Assembly (NCBI GenBank): GCA_022844585.1
Contig: JALHLM010000405.1
Span: forward strand, 1 to 5,811
Source: Pirellulales bacterium
Lineage (GTDB): Bacteria; Planctomycetota; Planctomycetia; Pirellulales; JALHLM01
Direction of reading: 5' to 3'
DNA: 5,811 bases
This document shows positions 1 through 5,811 of this stretch, one piece after another; the first letter of the stretch is position 1, and the number at the start of each line of letters is the position of its first letter. A program made the position numbers and the translations under genes. Under the pieces are notes generated by a model, which saw nothing but the letters and a program-made list of their open reading frames with translations, was not told the DNA's origin and ran no database searches.

Positions 1-777
1 TAGCGCTACGAGCGCGCCGGCGTCCACTTTGGTGTTCAATGTGACCGGAGCCGTATGTTGGACTCCCGCGAGCATCCGCTGTGCGAGGGTCAGTCGAATT
101 CTTGAAGCGCGCTGAAAACGGCCAGGCGCTGGCGGCGTGGCAATGCGTGTTGCATCAGCCTTGGTCGAATGCGCCAAGACGTCGCGCTCGCGAACCCGTC
201 CTTCGCGGCCGGTTCCCACGATGTTACGCCAGTCGACGCCGATCTCCTTGGCTCGTCGACGCGCGCGGGGAGTTGCAACGCTGTAACCTTCCGGCGCCGG
301 GCCGGCCTTCGTTGACGGCTGTATGTCTGCAGCTCGCCTTACATCCTCGCGGACCACGCGGCCTGTTGGATCGGGCGTTGGGACGGCATTGAGATCGATG
401 CCCAACGTGCGCGCGAGTCGCCGCGCCGCGGGACCGGCGGCGCGCGGAGCGATTGGGATGATCGTATGAGGCGCAGTGTCGATCGGCGCTTGCGGCGCTC
501 CTGCGCCTCCGATGGTGGTTGGGGCAGCCTCGCCTTCGGCCAGCAGGAATCCGATCACTTGCCCGACTTTCACCGTATCACCGGGTCGCGGCGCATCACT
601 AGGGATGCACAAGACGCCCGCATCGAAGGATTCGACTTCGTGCGCCGCTTTGTCACCTTCCAGCACGAACAACATCTCGCCAGCAGCGACGTGCTCGCCG
701 GCGGACTTCAGCCACTCGCTGAACACGCCTTCTTCCATCGACCAGCCCAGCCGAGGAATCGTGATTTCCGTTGGCAT
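1..777 (-). CDS. Dihydrolipoamide acyltransferase (E2) of a 2-oxoacid/acetoin-type dehydrogenase complex, 3' end missing
   Basis: The frame opens with ATG at 777-775 and stays open to the window edge, giving 259 residues without the C-terminus. E2 takes the acyl group made by E1 onto a swinging lipoyl arm and passes it to CoA; it is also the structural core of the complex. Visible domains: a lipoyl domain at residues 1-80 with the lipoylation Lys43 in the sequence EGDKA; an Ala/Pro-rich linker 80-112; a first peripheral subunit (E3) binding domain about 113-150; a second about 166-203 with the typical GTGREGRV turn; a linker; and the start of the acyltransferase domain from about 226 (IRLTLAQRM...). 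The catalytic HxxxDG motif lies beyond the edge. The start lies five bases after the E1 stop, with AGGA at 787-790 inside the end of the E1 gene, so translation is probably coupled. Acyl specificity (acetyl, branched-chain or other) cannot be decided. The family is certain; two E3-binding domains are unusual. Confidence 0.93.
   Translation of the reverse strand, partial: MPTEITIPRLGWSMEEGVFSEWLKSAGEHVAAGEMLFVLEGDKAAHEVESFDAGVLCIPSDAPRPGDTVKVGQVIGFLLAEGEAAPTTIGGAGAPQAPIDTAPHTIIPIAPRAAGPAARRLARTLGIDLNAVPTPDPTGRVVREDVRRAADIQPSTKAGPAPEGYSVATPRARRRAKEIGVDWRNIVGTGREGRVRERDVLAHSTKADATRIATPPAPGRFQRASRIRLTLAQRMLAGVQHTAPVTLNTKVDAGALVAL
169..450 (-). repeat. Tandem peripheral subunit-binding (E3-binding) domains inside the E2 gene
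   Basis: Two copies of the roughly 35-residue E3/E1-binding fold are encoded one after the other. Copy 1 (residues about 110-150) has ARRLARTLGIDL followed by DPTGRVVREDV. Copy 2 (about 166-203) has PRARRRAKEIGVDW followed by GTGREGRVRERDV. They align over about 34 residues with roughly a third identity, so this is an old, diverged protein duplication and not a DNA-level repeat. Copy 2 keeps the standard GTG turn; copy 1 has TPD in its place. Confidence 0.8.
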
Positions 778-782
778 CGGGG

Positions 783-2777
783 TTATTCCTGGATGAGTTC
801 GCGAATCGCCCGTAGCACATCGTCGACACGCGGCACGACGGCCTGCTCCAGCGACGGGGCGTAGGGCGTGGGGGCAAACGCGCCATGCAGCCGCTTGATC
901 GGCGCGTCGAGGTCATTGAAACCGGCGTCCGCCACCTGTGCGGCGATCTCCGTGGCGAGGCTACACGGGCCGAACGCTTCGTCGACGATCAAGAGCCGTC
1001 CGGTCTTGGCGACGGATTGCAGAATCGTGTCGATGTCGAGCGGCGAGACTGTGCGCGGGTCGACGATCTCGACCGAGATGCCTTCCTTGGCCAATTGCTC
1101 GGCTGCCATCGCGGCGTGTTGCACCATCAACGACAGCGCCACGACGGTGACATCGTCGCCGGGGCGAACGACCCTGGCCTGGCCAAACGGAATTTCGTAA
1201 TGTCCGTCTGGGACCGGCCCTTTGGTCTGCATCAACTCGCGGTGCTCCAAGAAGAGCACGGGATCATCGCAGCGCAGGGCATGCGCCAGCAGCCCCTTGG
1301 CGTCATAGGGACTCGACGGCAACACTACGCGCAGCCCGGGGATGTGCGCGTAGATTGAGTGATACATGCCCGAATGGTGGGTCGCCGCGGAATGTCCGAT
1401 TCCGCCGCAGCCGCGCAATAGGATCGGCATCTTCAGTCGGCCGCTGCTCATGTATTGCATCTTGGCGATCTGATTGATTACCTCGCCGAACGCGTCGTTG
1501 ATGAAGTCGATGAACATGAAATCGATAATCGGTCGCGTGCCCGTCATCGCGGCGCCGCAACCGAGGCCAACAAAGCCGCGCTCACAAATCGGCGTATCGC
1601 ACAATCGTTCGGCGCCATACTTGGCGTACAAGCCGAGCGTCGTCGTAAAGTTGCCGCCGCGCACGCCGATCCCTTCTCCCATGACGAAAATCGTGGGATC
1701 GGCGGCCATGGCTTCTTCGAGTGCTTCCAGTGTGGCGGCGACGAACGTCTTGGTGACGCCGGTCGGCGCCGGAGGAGGAGCCGGCCGCGTGACGGCAATC
1801 GGGGAGTAAACGTGCTGCCGGGCCGTGGAGGCCTCGGGCACGGGACTCGACTCGGCGAACTCGCGGGCTTCACGAACTAACTCAGCAACTTCCGCGTCGA
1901 TCACATCGAGCTGTTGCTGCAATTCCGGCGCTTGCTCGATGGCATGCCGACGCAGCCGTTGAATCGGGCACTTCTCTTTCCACTCGGCAACGTCTTCCTT
2001 CGTGCGATATGTGAAGTCCCCCATACCCTCAGCGTGTGCGCGGGTACGGTAGGTCTTGCATTCGATCAGCGCAGGTCCGCCTCCCGCGCGGGCGCGGGCC
2101 ACGGCCTCGCCGGCAATATGTTCGATCTCCAGCACGTCGTTACCGTCCAGTTCGAAGCCGGGAATCCCATAGGCCGCCCCGCGCCCGCCGACGCTGGGAT
2201 TACCACTGGAATACGCGAACGGAACCTCGGTGGCGAACTGATTGTTTTCGCAGACGAACAGCACCGGTAGGTTCCAGATGCTGGCCATGTTGAGCCCTTC
2301 GTGGAAGGCCCCGTTGTTGACGGCCCCGTCGCCGAAAAACGCCACGGCCACGGTTCCGTTCTTCAAAAGCTTGGAACTGTAGCCGCCGCCGCAGGCCTGC
2401 AGTAGACACGGCCCGACAATCCCGCTCGTGCCCATCATGCCGATCTCGGGCGAAAACAAATGCATACTGCCGCCGCGTCCGCGTGAACATCCGGTCGCTC
2501 GGCCAAACAACTCGGCGATCAACTCGCGCGGTGGCATTCCCTTCGCCAACGCGTGACCGTGGCCACGATGCGTGGAGAATACGACGTCATTCGTCGTCAA
2601 ATGGGCGCACACGCCCGTCGCGACCGCTTCCTGGCCGACGTACGTGTGGCACGCGCCGTGAATGAGTCCGCGTTGATGGCAGCGAGCCAACTCTTCTTCC
2701 GTTTGACGGATCGTCCGCATCACCCGGTACAGGTGGAAAATCTGTTCGACGGAGAGCGGTGGTTCGGAAGCACTCAT
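783..2777 (-). CDS. Fused alpha-beta E1 component of a ThDP-dependent 2-oxoacid/acetoin dehydrogenase
   Basis: A 664-residue protein in which E1 alpha (about 1-310) and E1 beta (about 343-664) are joined by a Pro/Ala-rich linker (about 312-341). It decarboxylates a 2-oxoacid, or cleaves an alpha-hydroxyketone such as acetoin, on ThDP and transfers the acyl unit to the E2 lipoyl group. Alpha part: HRGHGH at 70-75, the loop GRGGSMH at 100-106, the complete ThDP motif GDG(149-151)-x26-NN(178-179), and His248 in RAHAEGMGD. Beta part: GEGIG with the cofactor Glu368, HHSG with His468, then PGLRVVLPSSPYDAKGLL and the C-terminal transketolase-like domain with IVDPRTVSPLD. The overall look (HALAKG, GCSRGRGGSMH) is nearest to acetoin dehydrogenase AcoA/AcoB-type enzymes. 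The start at 2777 (MSASEPPLS) is chosen because homology begins at once and the SDR gene stops five bases upstream; a longer frame to 2894 runs inside the SDR gene. No strong Shine-Dalgarno precedes it, suggesting coupling. Function is sure at class level; substrate unknown. Confidence 0.95.
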   Translation of the reverse strand: MSASEPPLSVEQIFHLYRVMRTIRQTEEELARCHQRGLIHGACHTYVGQEAVATGVCAHLTTNDVVFSTHRGHGHALAKGMPPRELIAELFGRATGCSRGRGGSMHLFSPEIGMMGTSGIVGPCLLQACGGGYSSKLLKNGTVAVAFFGDGAVNNGAFHEGLNMASIWNLPVLFVCENNQFATEVPFAYSSGNPSVGGRGAAYGIPGFELDGNDVLEIEHIAGEAVARARAGGGPALIECKTYRTRAHAEGMGDFTYRTKEDVAEWKEKCPIQRLRRHAIEQAPELQQQLDVIDAEVAELVREAREFAESSPVPEASTARQHVYSPIAVTRPAPPPAPTGVTKTFVAATLEALEEAMAADPTIFVMGEGIGVRGGNFTTTLGLYAKYGAERLCDTPICERGFVGLGCGAAMTGTRPIIDFMFIDFINDAFGEVINQIAKMQYMSSGRLKMPILLRGCGGIGHSAATHHSGMYHSIYAHIPGLRVVLPSSPYDAKGLLAHALRCDDPVLFLEHRELMQTKGPVPDGHYEIPFGQARVVRPGDDVTVVALSLMVQHAAMAAEQLAKEGISVEIVDPRTVSPLDIDTILQSVAKTGRLLIVDEAFGPCSLATEIAAQVADAGFNDLDAPIKRLHGAFAPTPYAPSLEQAVVPRVDDVLRAIRELIQE
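787..790 (-). promoter_or_regulatory. Ribosome binding site of the E2 gene
   Basis: AGGA, nine bases before the E2 ATG at 777 and inside the last codons of the E1 gene. It supports the ATG at 777 and re-initiation by ribosomes finishing E1. Confidence 0.55.
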
Positions 2778-2782
2778 CGTTT

Positions 2783-3610
2783 TTACCGTTCGGCTCGAAA
2801 GGCTTGAATGGGTCGTTGTTCGTGGCCGGGCGTGCCGCCGGCATTCATCGCCATGTTGCCGCCATCCATCGGAATGATCGCCCCGCTGATCCATTCCGAC
2901 GCGTCGGAGGCAAGCAACACGGCGAGTCCCATGATGTCACGCGGTTGCCCCAATCGACCGGCCGGAATGCCGTGCAGGAAGCGGCCCTCCAGCGTCGGAT
3001 CATCCTGCATTCGCGCCGCGAGACTCGGGTTCACCACCTGCGCGGGCGTAACGCAATTCACGCGCACGCCACGATGGCTCCACTCGGTACTCAGCTCACG
3101 CGTCATCTGCACCACGGCTCCCATTGCCATACTGTAGGCGATATGCCCACGTCCGAGCGCCGTGGAACTGGCAAGCGATCCAATGTTCATGATCGAACCG
3201 CGTCCCTGTTGGAGCATGCGTCGTCCAGCCTCCTGGCACATCGCGAAGCGACCTATAACGAGATTCTGCAAGACGCGATGCAGGTCGGCGATCGTGAGCT
3301 CCTCCGGTTTGGCGAGATGTCCGTCGCCAGCGATATTGCCGAGAAAGTCGACGCGGCCAAATTCCGCATCGACCTGTCGGAATAGCGCGGCGATGGCATC
3401 CGGATCGGAGACATTCGTATCCAACACGATGGCTCGCCGGCCGATCGCGCGTATCTGCTCGCCCGTTGCGTCCGCGCCAGTCCGGTTGCGATCGACCAGG
3501 ACCACATCGGCGCCGTGCTGCGCCAGTGCGAGCGCCGTCGCTTGCCCCATTCCCTGGGCGGCGCCGGAAACGACCGCAACGCGGCCGGTGAGATCAAACA
3601 ACTCCTTCAT
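2783..3610 (-). CDS. SDR-family NAD(P)-dependent oxidoreductase-like protein with YxxxM in place of YxxxK
   Basis: A 275-residue classical short-chain dehydrogenase/reductase fold. Visible parts: the nucleotide-binding turn SGAAQGMG at 15-22; VLVDRN with Asp40, which normally favours NAD over NADP; DTNVSD at 64-69; NIAG at 92-95 (the NNAG motif); Asn116; the active-site Ser145 in NIGS; Tyr159; RGVRVN at 180-185; and the C-terminal SGAIIPMDGGN at 242-252, followed by a 24-residue Ala/Gly and polar tail. The residue four after Tyr159, normally the catalytic Lys, is Met163 (codon at 3124-3122), while surrounding residues keep the family pattern. It may therefore be an atypical oxidoreductase or have lost activity. 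In the operon it sits between the permease and E1, where a dehydrogenase acting on a hydroxyl or keto intermediate would fit; that role is inference. The start ATG at 3610 has GAGGA four bases upstream. An upstream-extended frame to 3931 overlaps the permease gene and adds no homologous sequence. Confidence 0.9.
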   Translation of the reverse strand: MKELFDLTGRVAVVSGAAQGMGQATALALAQHGADVVLVDRNRTGADATGEQIRAIGRRAIVLDTNVSDPDAIAALFRQVDAEFGRVDFLGNIAGDGHLAKPEELTIADLHRVLQNLVIGRFAMCQEAGRRMLQQGRGSIMNIGSLASSTALGRGHIAYSMAMGAVVQMTRELSTEWSHRGVRVNCVTPAQVVNPSLAARMQDDPTLEGRFLHGIPAGRLGQPRDIMGLAVLLASDASEWISGAIIPMDGGNMAMNAGGTPGHEQRPIQAFRAER

Positions 3611-3614
3611 ACAT

Positions 3615-3619
3615 TCCTC
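3615..3619 (-). promoter_or_regulatory. Ribosome binding site of the SDR gene
   Basis: GAGGA lies in the 23-base gap after the permease stop, four bases before the ATG at 3610 (slightly short spacing). It decides in favour of the start at 3610 over any in-frame upstream codon inside the permease gene. Confidence 0.65.
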
Positions 3620-3633
3620 ATTCACTTGCGTGT

Positions 3634-4902
3634 TCAACGTTCGTCCGCGGACCTCATACCTGGGCCAATCGTCGTGGCGAGGACCGCGCCAGCGACCAGA
3701 ATGCCAGCCATCGACCACAATCCAAAGCGGCCCAGGATCGATGCGCCGAAGAATCCTCCGATGTTGGCTATCGAGTTGATCAGCGCGATCCCGCCAGCGG
3801 CCGCGGCGCCGGTTAAAAACGCCGTGGGCACTGTCCAGAAAATCGGTAACATGCTCATCATGCCGGTTTGCGCCAGACAAAGTCCAGCCAGGGCGATCAC
3901 GGGAGTCGGGCTCCAGGCCGCTAGCGCCCAACCGGCGGAAGCGAGCAGCGCCGCCGCCACGAGATGCCAGCGCCGCTCATGGCGACGATCCGAACTGATG
4001 CCGAAGAGCGTCATCCCCACCACGGCGCAAAGGTGTGGCAAGGCGCTAAGCAAGCCAATCCGCAACGTGCTCCACTGCGCGAATTGAGCTTGAATCAATT
4101 TGGGGAAATACGCTCCACTGGCGTTGGACCCGACGGCCACGGTGAAATAGATTGCGATCAGCAACCAGACGCGCCCTTGCAACATCGCTCCCAGGCGATC
4201 GGCGTTGTGGCGCGTGCGCCGCGATTCCTCTTCCTGTTTCATGCGATCGACGAGCCAGCCCCGTTCCTCGTCGGTCAGCCAGTGTGCGTCCCGTGGCGTA
4301 TCGGTCAGGTACCACAGCGTTGCGAAGCCCATCAGAATCGACGGCACGCCTTCCAACAGAAACAGCCACTGCCAGCCATGCAGCCCCGCGACGGTATCCA
4401 AGCGTTGCATGATCAGCCCGGACAACGGGTTGCCGAACACGCTAGCCAGGCCGATTGCCACCATGAACAAGGCGGTCATCTTGCCACGTTCGCGGTCGGG
4501 GAACCAATAGCTGAGATAAAGAATAATGCCCGGAAAGAAGCCCGCCTCGGCGACACCCAGAAGAATCCGCAGGCCGTAGAACGTCCAAATGTCGTGCGCG
4601 AACATCGTTGCCGACGAAATGATGCCCCATGAGATCATGATCCGCGCGATCCAGCGGCGCGCACCGATACGACGCATCAGCAAGTTGCTGGGGACTTCAA
4701 AGAACAAGTACCCGACGTAGAACATCCCGTAGCCGAGGTCGAACGTGGCCTCGCTCAACCCGAGGTCGCCCTGCATCCGCAAGCGCGCGAAGCCGACGTT
4801 CGCGCGGTCGAGAATGTTCAGCAGATACAACAGACACACAAACGGCACGAGCCGCCGCGCGACTTTGGCGAGCGTGGCATGTTCGAGGTCGGGGGGACGC
4901 AT
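3634..4902 (-). CDS. MFS permease, anion:cation symporter (ACS) type
   Basis: A 422-residue integral inner-membrane protein with about twelve hydrophobic segments in two halves around a charged cytoplasmic loop (about 200-245), the usual size for the family. Hallmarks of the ACS branch, which includes tartrate, phthalate, glucarate and hydroxyphenylacetate carriers, are clear: LNILDRANVGFA in the first membrane helix (28-39), GYGMFYVGYLFFEVPSN (57-73), MRRIGARRW (76-84) in the loop after helix 2, LRILLGVAEAGFFPGIILYL (111-130), then YWFPDRERGK (132-141), and WLTDEER at 208-214. It probably imports an organic anion with protons and so supplies the substrate of the operon; the actual substrate cannot be read from sequence. 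The ATG at 4902 is preferred because AAGG stands seven bases upstream; an in-frame TTG at 4938 would overlap the end of the upstream gene. Gaps are 22 bases to the cyclase gene and 23 to the SDR gene. Confidence 0.94.
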   Translation of the reverse strand: MRPPDLEHATLAKVARRLVPFVCLLYLLNILDRANVGFARLRMQGDLGLSEATFDLGYGMFYVGYLFFEVPSNLLMRRIGARRWIARIMISWGIISSATMFAHDIWTFYGLRILLGVAEAGFFPGIILYLSYWFPDRERGKMTALFMVAIGLASVFGNPLSGLIMQRLDTVAGLHGWQWLFLLEGVPSILMGFATLWYLTDTPRDAHWLTDEERGWLVDRMKQEEESRRTRHNADRLGAMLQGRVWLLIAIYFTVAVGSNASGAYFPKLIQAQFAQWSTLRIGLLSALPHLCAVVGMTLFGISSDRRHERRWHLVAAALLASAGWALAAWSPTPVIALAGLCLAQTGMMSMLPIFWTVPTAFLTGAAAAGGIALINSIANIGGFFGASILGRFGLWSMAGILVAGAVLATTIGPGMRSADER

Positions 4903-4909
4903 GATACCG

Positions 4910-4913
4910 CCTT
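4910..4913 (-). promoter_or_regulatory. Ribosome binding site of the permease gene
   Basis: AAGG (in the context AAGGCGG) lies in the 22-base gap, seven bases before the ATG at 4902. It supports this start over the upstream TTG at 4938. Confidence 0.55.
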
Positions 4914-4924
4914 GCGAAAGACCG

Positions 4925-5811
4925 CTAGTACAACACAATCGCCCTTCCGGGTCCGCCGTGACAATCGCGGACCTTCACCGCAGCGAACAGGAAATACGCG
5001 TTGGCCGGAATCTCACCGACGTTGACCAGGAACTCGACGCCGACCATCTCGCGCGATCCTAGGGCCCAATAGGTCATGAGTGCGCGGCGAGGATCCACGC
5101 CGCCGAGGTCGGGCGCATCGGTGGCGACGCAGCGAATCCCTTTCGCTTTCAGATAGTCGATCGCGTCTGGCCCTGGTGCCGGCCACCCTTCAGTCTTGCC
5201 TTTCAGAGGCAGCGTCCAGAGGGCCGTGTCCGCCGGTGCTGGCGCGAGATACTTGTCATTGTGACCTGTGTGGAAAATGACGACGTCACCCGCCTGCAGT
5301 TCGCCGTGGCGAGACTCATCATCTTGGATGTGTGCGACGGTGACCTCGGGCGACATAGGCCATTGGTTGGCGCGCGTGGTGCCGACGAGCGAGCGGACGT
5401 CGATCACCCGAGCGTTGCCACAGGTCCACGAGAGCGGCACTTGCTCGGCCGTCATTTCGTTGACACCGCGCCGACCATAACGAGACTCGTACTCTTCGAG
5501 CCAACCTCGGACCTCCGGGGCATAAGCAACGGGTTTGTCGTCGACGGGCAGAGCATAACTGGGAGGCACTAGGTGCGTTCCCGCCATCGCATCCATCAGA
5601 TGACCATGATGCCACATGTCCAAGTATTCGGAGTACAGGAAATCAATTTTCAGGTACACCTGCCGGTGGTCGCCTGTAACAATGCCTGGCGAGGTGAGCG
5701 GCAACTTCGACGACAAAGTCGGGGAGAGATCCACCGCCCGCTTGTTGCGACATGACTCGATGAGTCGGCACGGCAGATCTCCACCAACGACCGAAAAGGC
5801 GCGCCCTTCGC
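4925..5811 (-). CDS. Cyclase-family (PF04199-like) hydrolase with an altered metal-binding site, 5' end missing
   Basis: The frame is open from the window edge to the TAG at 4927-4925 (294 residues visible). PF04199 members such as kynurenine formamidase and isatin hydrolase are metal-dependent enzymes that hydrolyse amides, lactams or cyclic ketones. Family features, numbered from the GTG at 5734: VDLSPTLSSKLP at 1-12, MAGTHLVPPSYALP at 50-63, ARVIDVR at 108-114, AGDVVIFHTGH at 148-158, the segment PGPDAIDYLKAKGIRCVATDAPDL (positions 187-210), VGVEFLVNVGEIP at 231-243 and the terminal GGPGRAIVLY. Canonical HxGTHxDxPxH reads M-A-G-T-H-L-V-P-P-S-Y, so three of four usual ligands there are changed. 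The GTG at 5734 is a poor start: 26 more in-frame residues lie upstream (including CRNKRA, which completes the first strand), without ATG, GTG or TTG, so the true start is probably outside the window. As the first visible gene it may do the initial hydrolytic step. Substrate unknown. Confidence 0.85.
   Translation of the reverse strand, partial: EGRAFSVVGGDLPCRLIESCRNKRAVDLSPTLSSKLPLTSPGIVTGDHRQVYLKIDFLYSEYLDMWHHGHLMDAMAGTHLVPPSYALPVDDKPVAYAPEVRGWLEEYESRYGRRGVNEMTAEQVPLSWTCGNARVIDVRSLVGTTRANQWPMSPEVTVAHIQDDESRHGELQAGDVVIFHTGHNDKYLAPAPADTALWTLPLKGKTEGWPAPGPDAIDYLKAKGIRCVATDAPDLGGVDPRRALMTYWALGSREMVGVEFLVNVGEIPANAYFLFAAVKVRDCHGGPGRAIVLY

Noticed and set aside
81..392. Open frames on both strands over 81-392 as separate small genes
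   Set aside because: The region is fully explained by the E2 reading frame on the minus strand, which continues through both E3-binding domains into the acyltransferase domain.
2778..2894. N-terminal extension of the E1 reading frame
   Set aside because: These 39 codons overlap the end of the SDR gene in another frame and show no homology; the start at 2777 fits the family N-terminus and spacing.
2759..3385. 208-codon plus-strand open frame opposite the SDR gene
   Set aside because: It is antisense to a clear SDR gene, is Arg/His-rich and has no recognisable domain; long antisense frames are expected in GC-rich coding DNA.
3611..3931. N-terminal extension of the SDR reading frame into the permease gene
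   Set aside because: The extra 107 residues are low-complexity, Arg/Asp-rich and out of frame with the permease; the SDR fold begins right after the ATG at 3610, which has its own GAGGA.
3964..4632. 222-codon plus-strand open frame opposite the permease gene
   Set aside because: It is antisense to a clear membrane protein gene, has no domain pattern and no supporting start signal.
4903..4938. TTG start adding 12 residues to the permease
   Set aside because: It would overlap the upstream gene's stop, uses a rarer start codon, and the ATG at 4902 has a better ribosome binding site.
5732..5734. GTG as the start of the cyclase-family gene
   Set aside because: The frame stays open upstream to the window edge, the residues before it look like the missing first strand, and there is no convincing Shine-Dalgarno; it remains a minor possibility.
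1..5811. Mobile elements, CRISPR, RNA genes, terminators or promoters
   Set aside because: No inverted-repeat ends, repeat-spacer pattern, structural RNA signature or hairpin plus T-run was seen; coding sequence fills nearly the whole window and the longest gap is 23 bases.

Overview
The window is a compact piece of a bacterial chromosome. All five recognisable genes lie on the minus strand, so transcription runs from high to low coordinates. There is no gap longer than about 25 bases between genes, and I see no tRNA, rRNA, mobile element, CRISPR array, terminator or resolvable promoter. Base composition is GC-rich (roughly 60 % by eye). Tight spacing and consistent GC-rich codon use point to one native transcription unit in a free-living heterotrophic bacterium. 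The style of the proteins (fused E1, this type of short-chain dehydrogenase) would fit Planctomycetota or a similar soil/freshwater lineage, but that is a weak guess, not a demonstrated assignment.

Layout in transcription order: (1) 5811-4925, a PF04199 'cyclase' family metal-dependent hydrolase, with its start outside the window; (2) 4902-3634, an MFS permease of the anion:cation symporter type; (3) 3610-2783, an SDR-fold oxidoreductase; (4) 2777-783, a thiamine-diphosphate (ThDP) dependent dehydrogenase E1 with alpha and beta subunits fused in one chain, acetoin/2-oxoacid dehydrogenase type; (5) 777-1, the lipoyl-bearing E2 acyltransferase, cut by the window edge within its catalytic domain. 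Intergenic gaps are 22, 23, 5 and 5 bases.

Read together, the genes look like a catabolic module: import of an organic anion, hydrolysis or ring opening, a redox step on a hydroxyl/keto group, then oxidative cleavage by E1-E2 (with an E3 not seen here) to an acyl-CoA. The substrate cannot be read from the sequence.

The most notable observation is that two of the enzymes keep their family fold motifs but have changed active sites. The SDR has Met where the catalytic Lys of YxxxK should be, and the cyclase-family protein lacks most of the canonical metal ligands. The E2 carries two E3-binding domains in tandem instead of the usual one.
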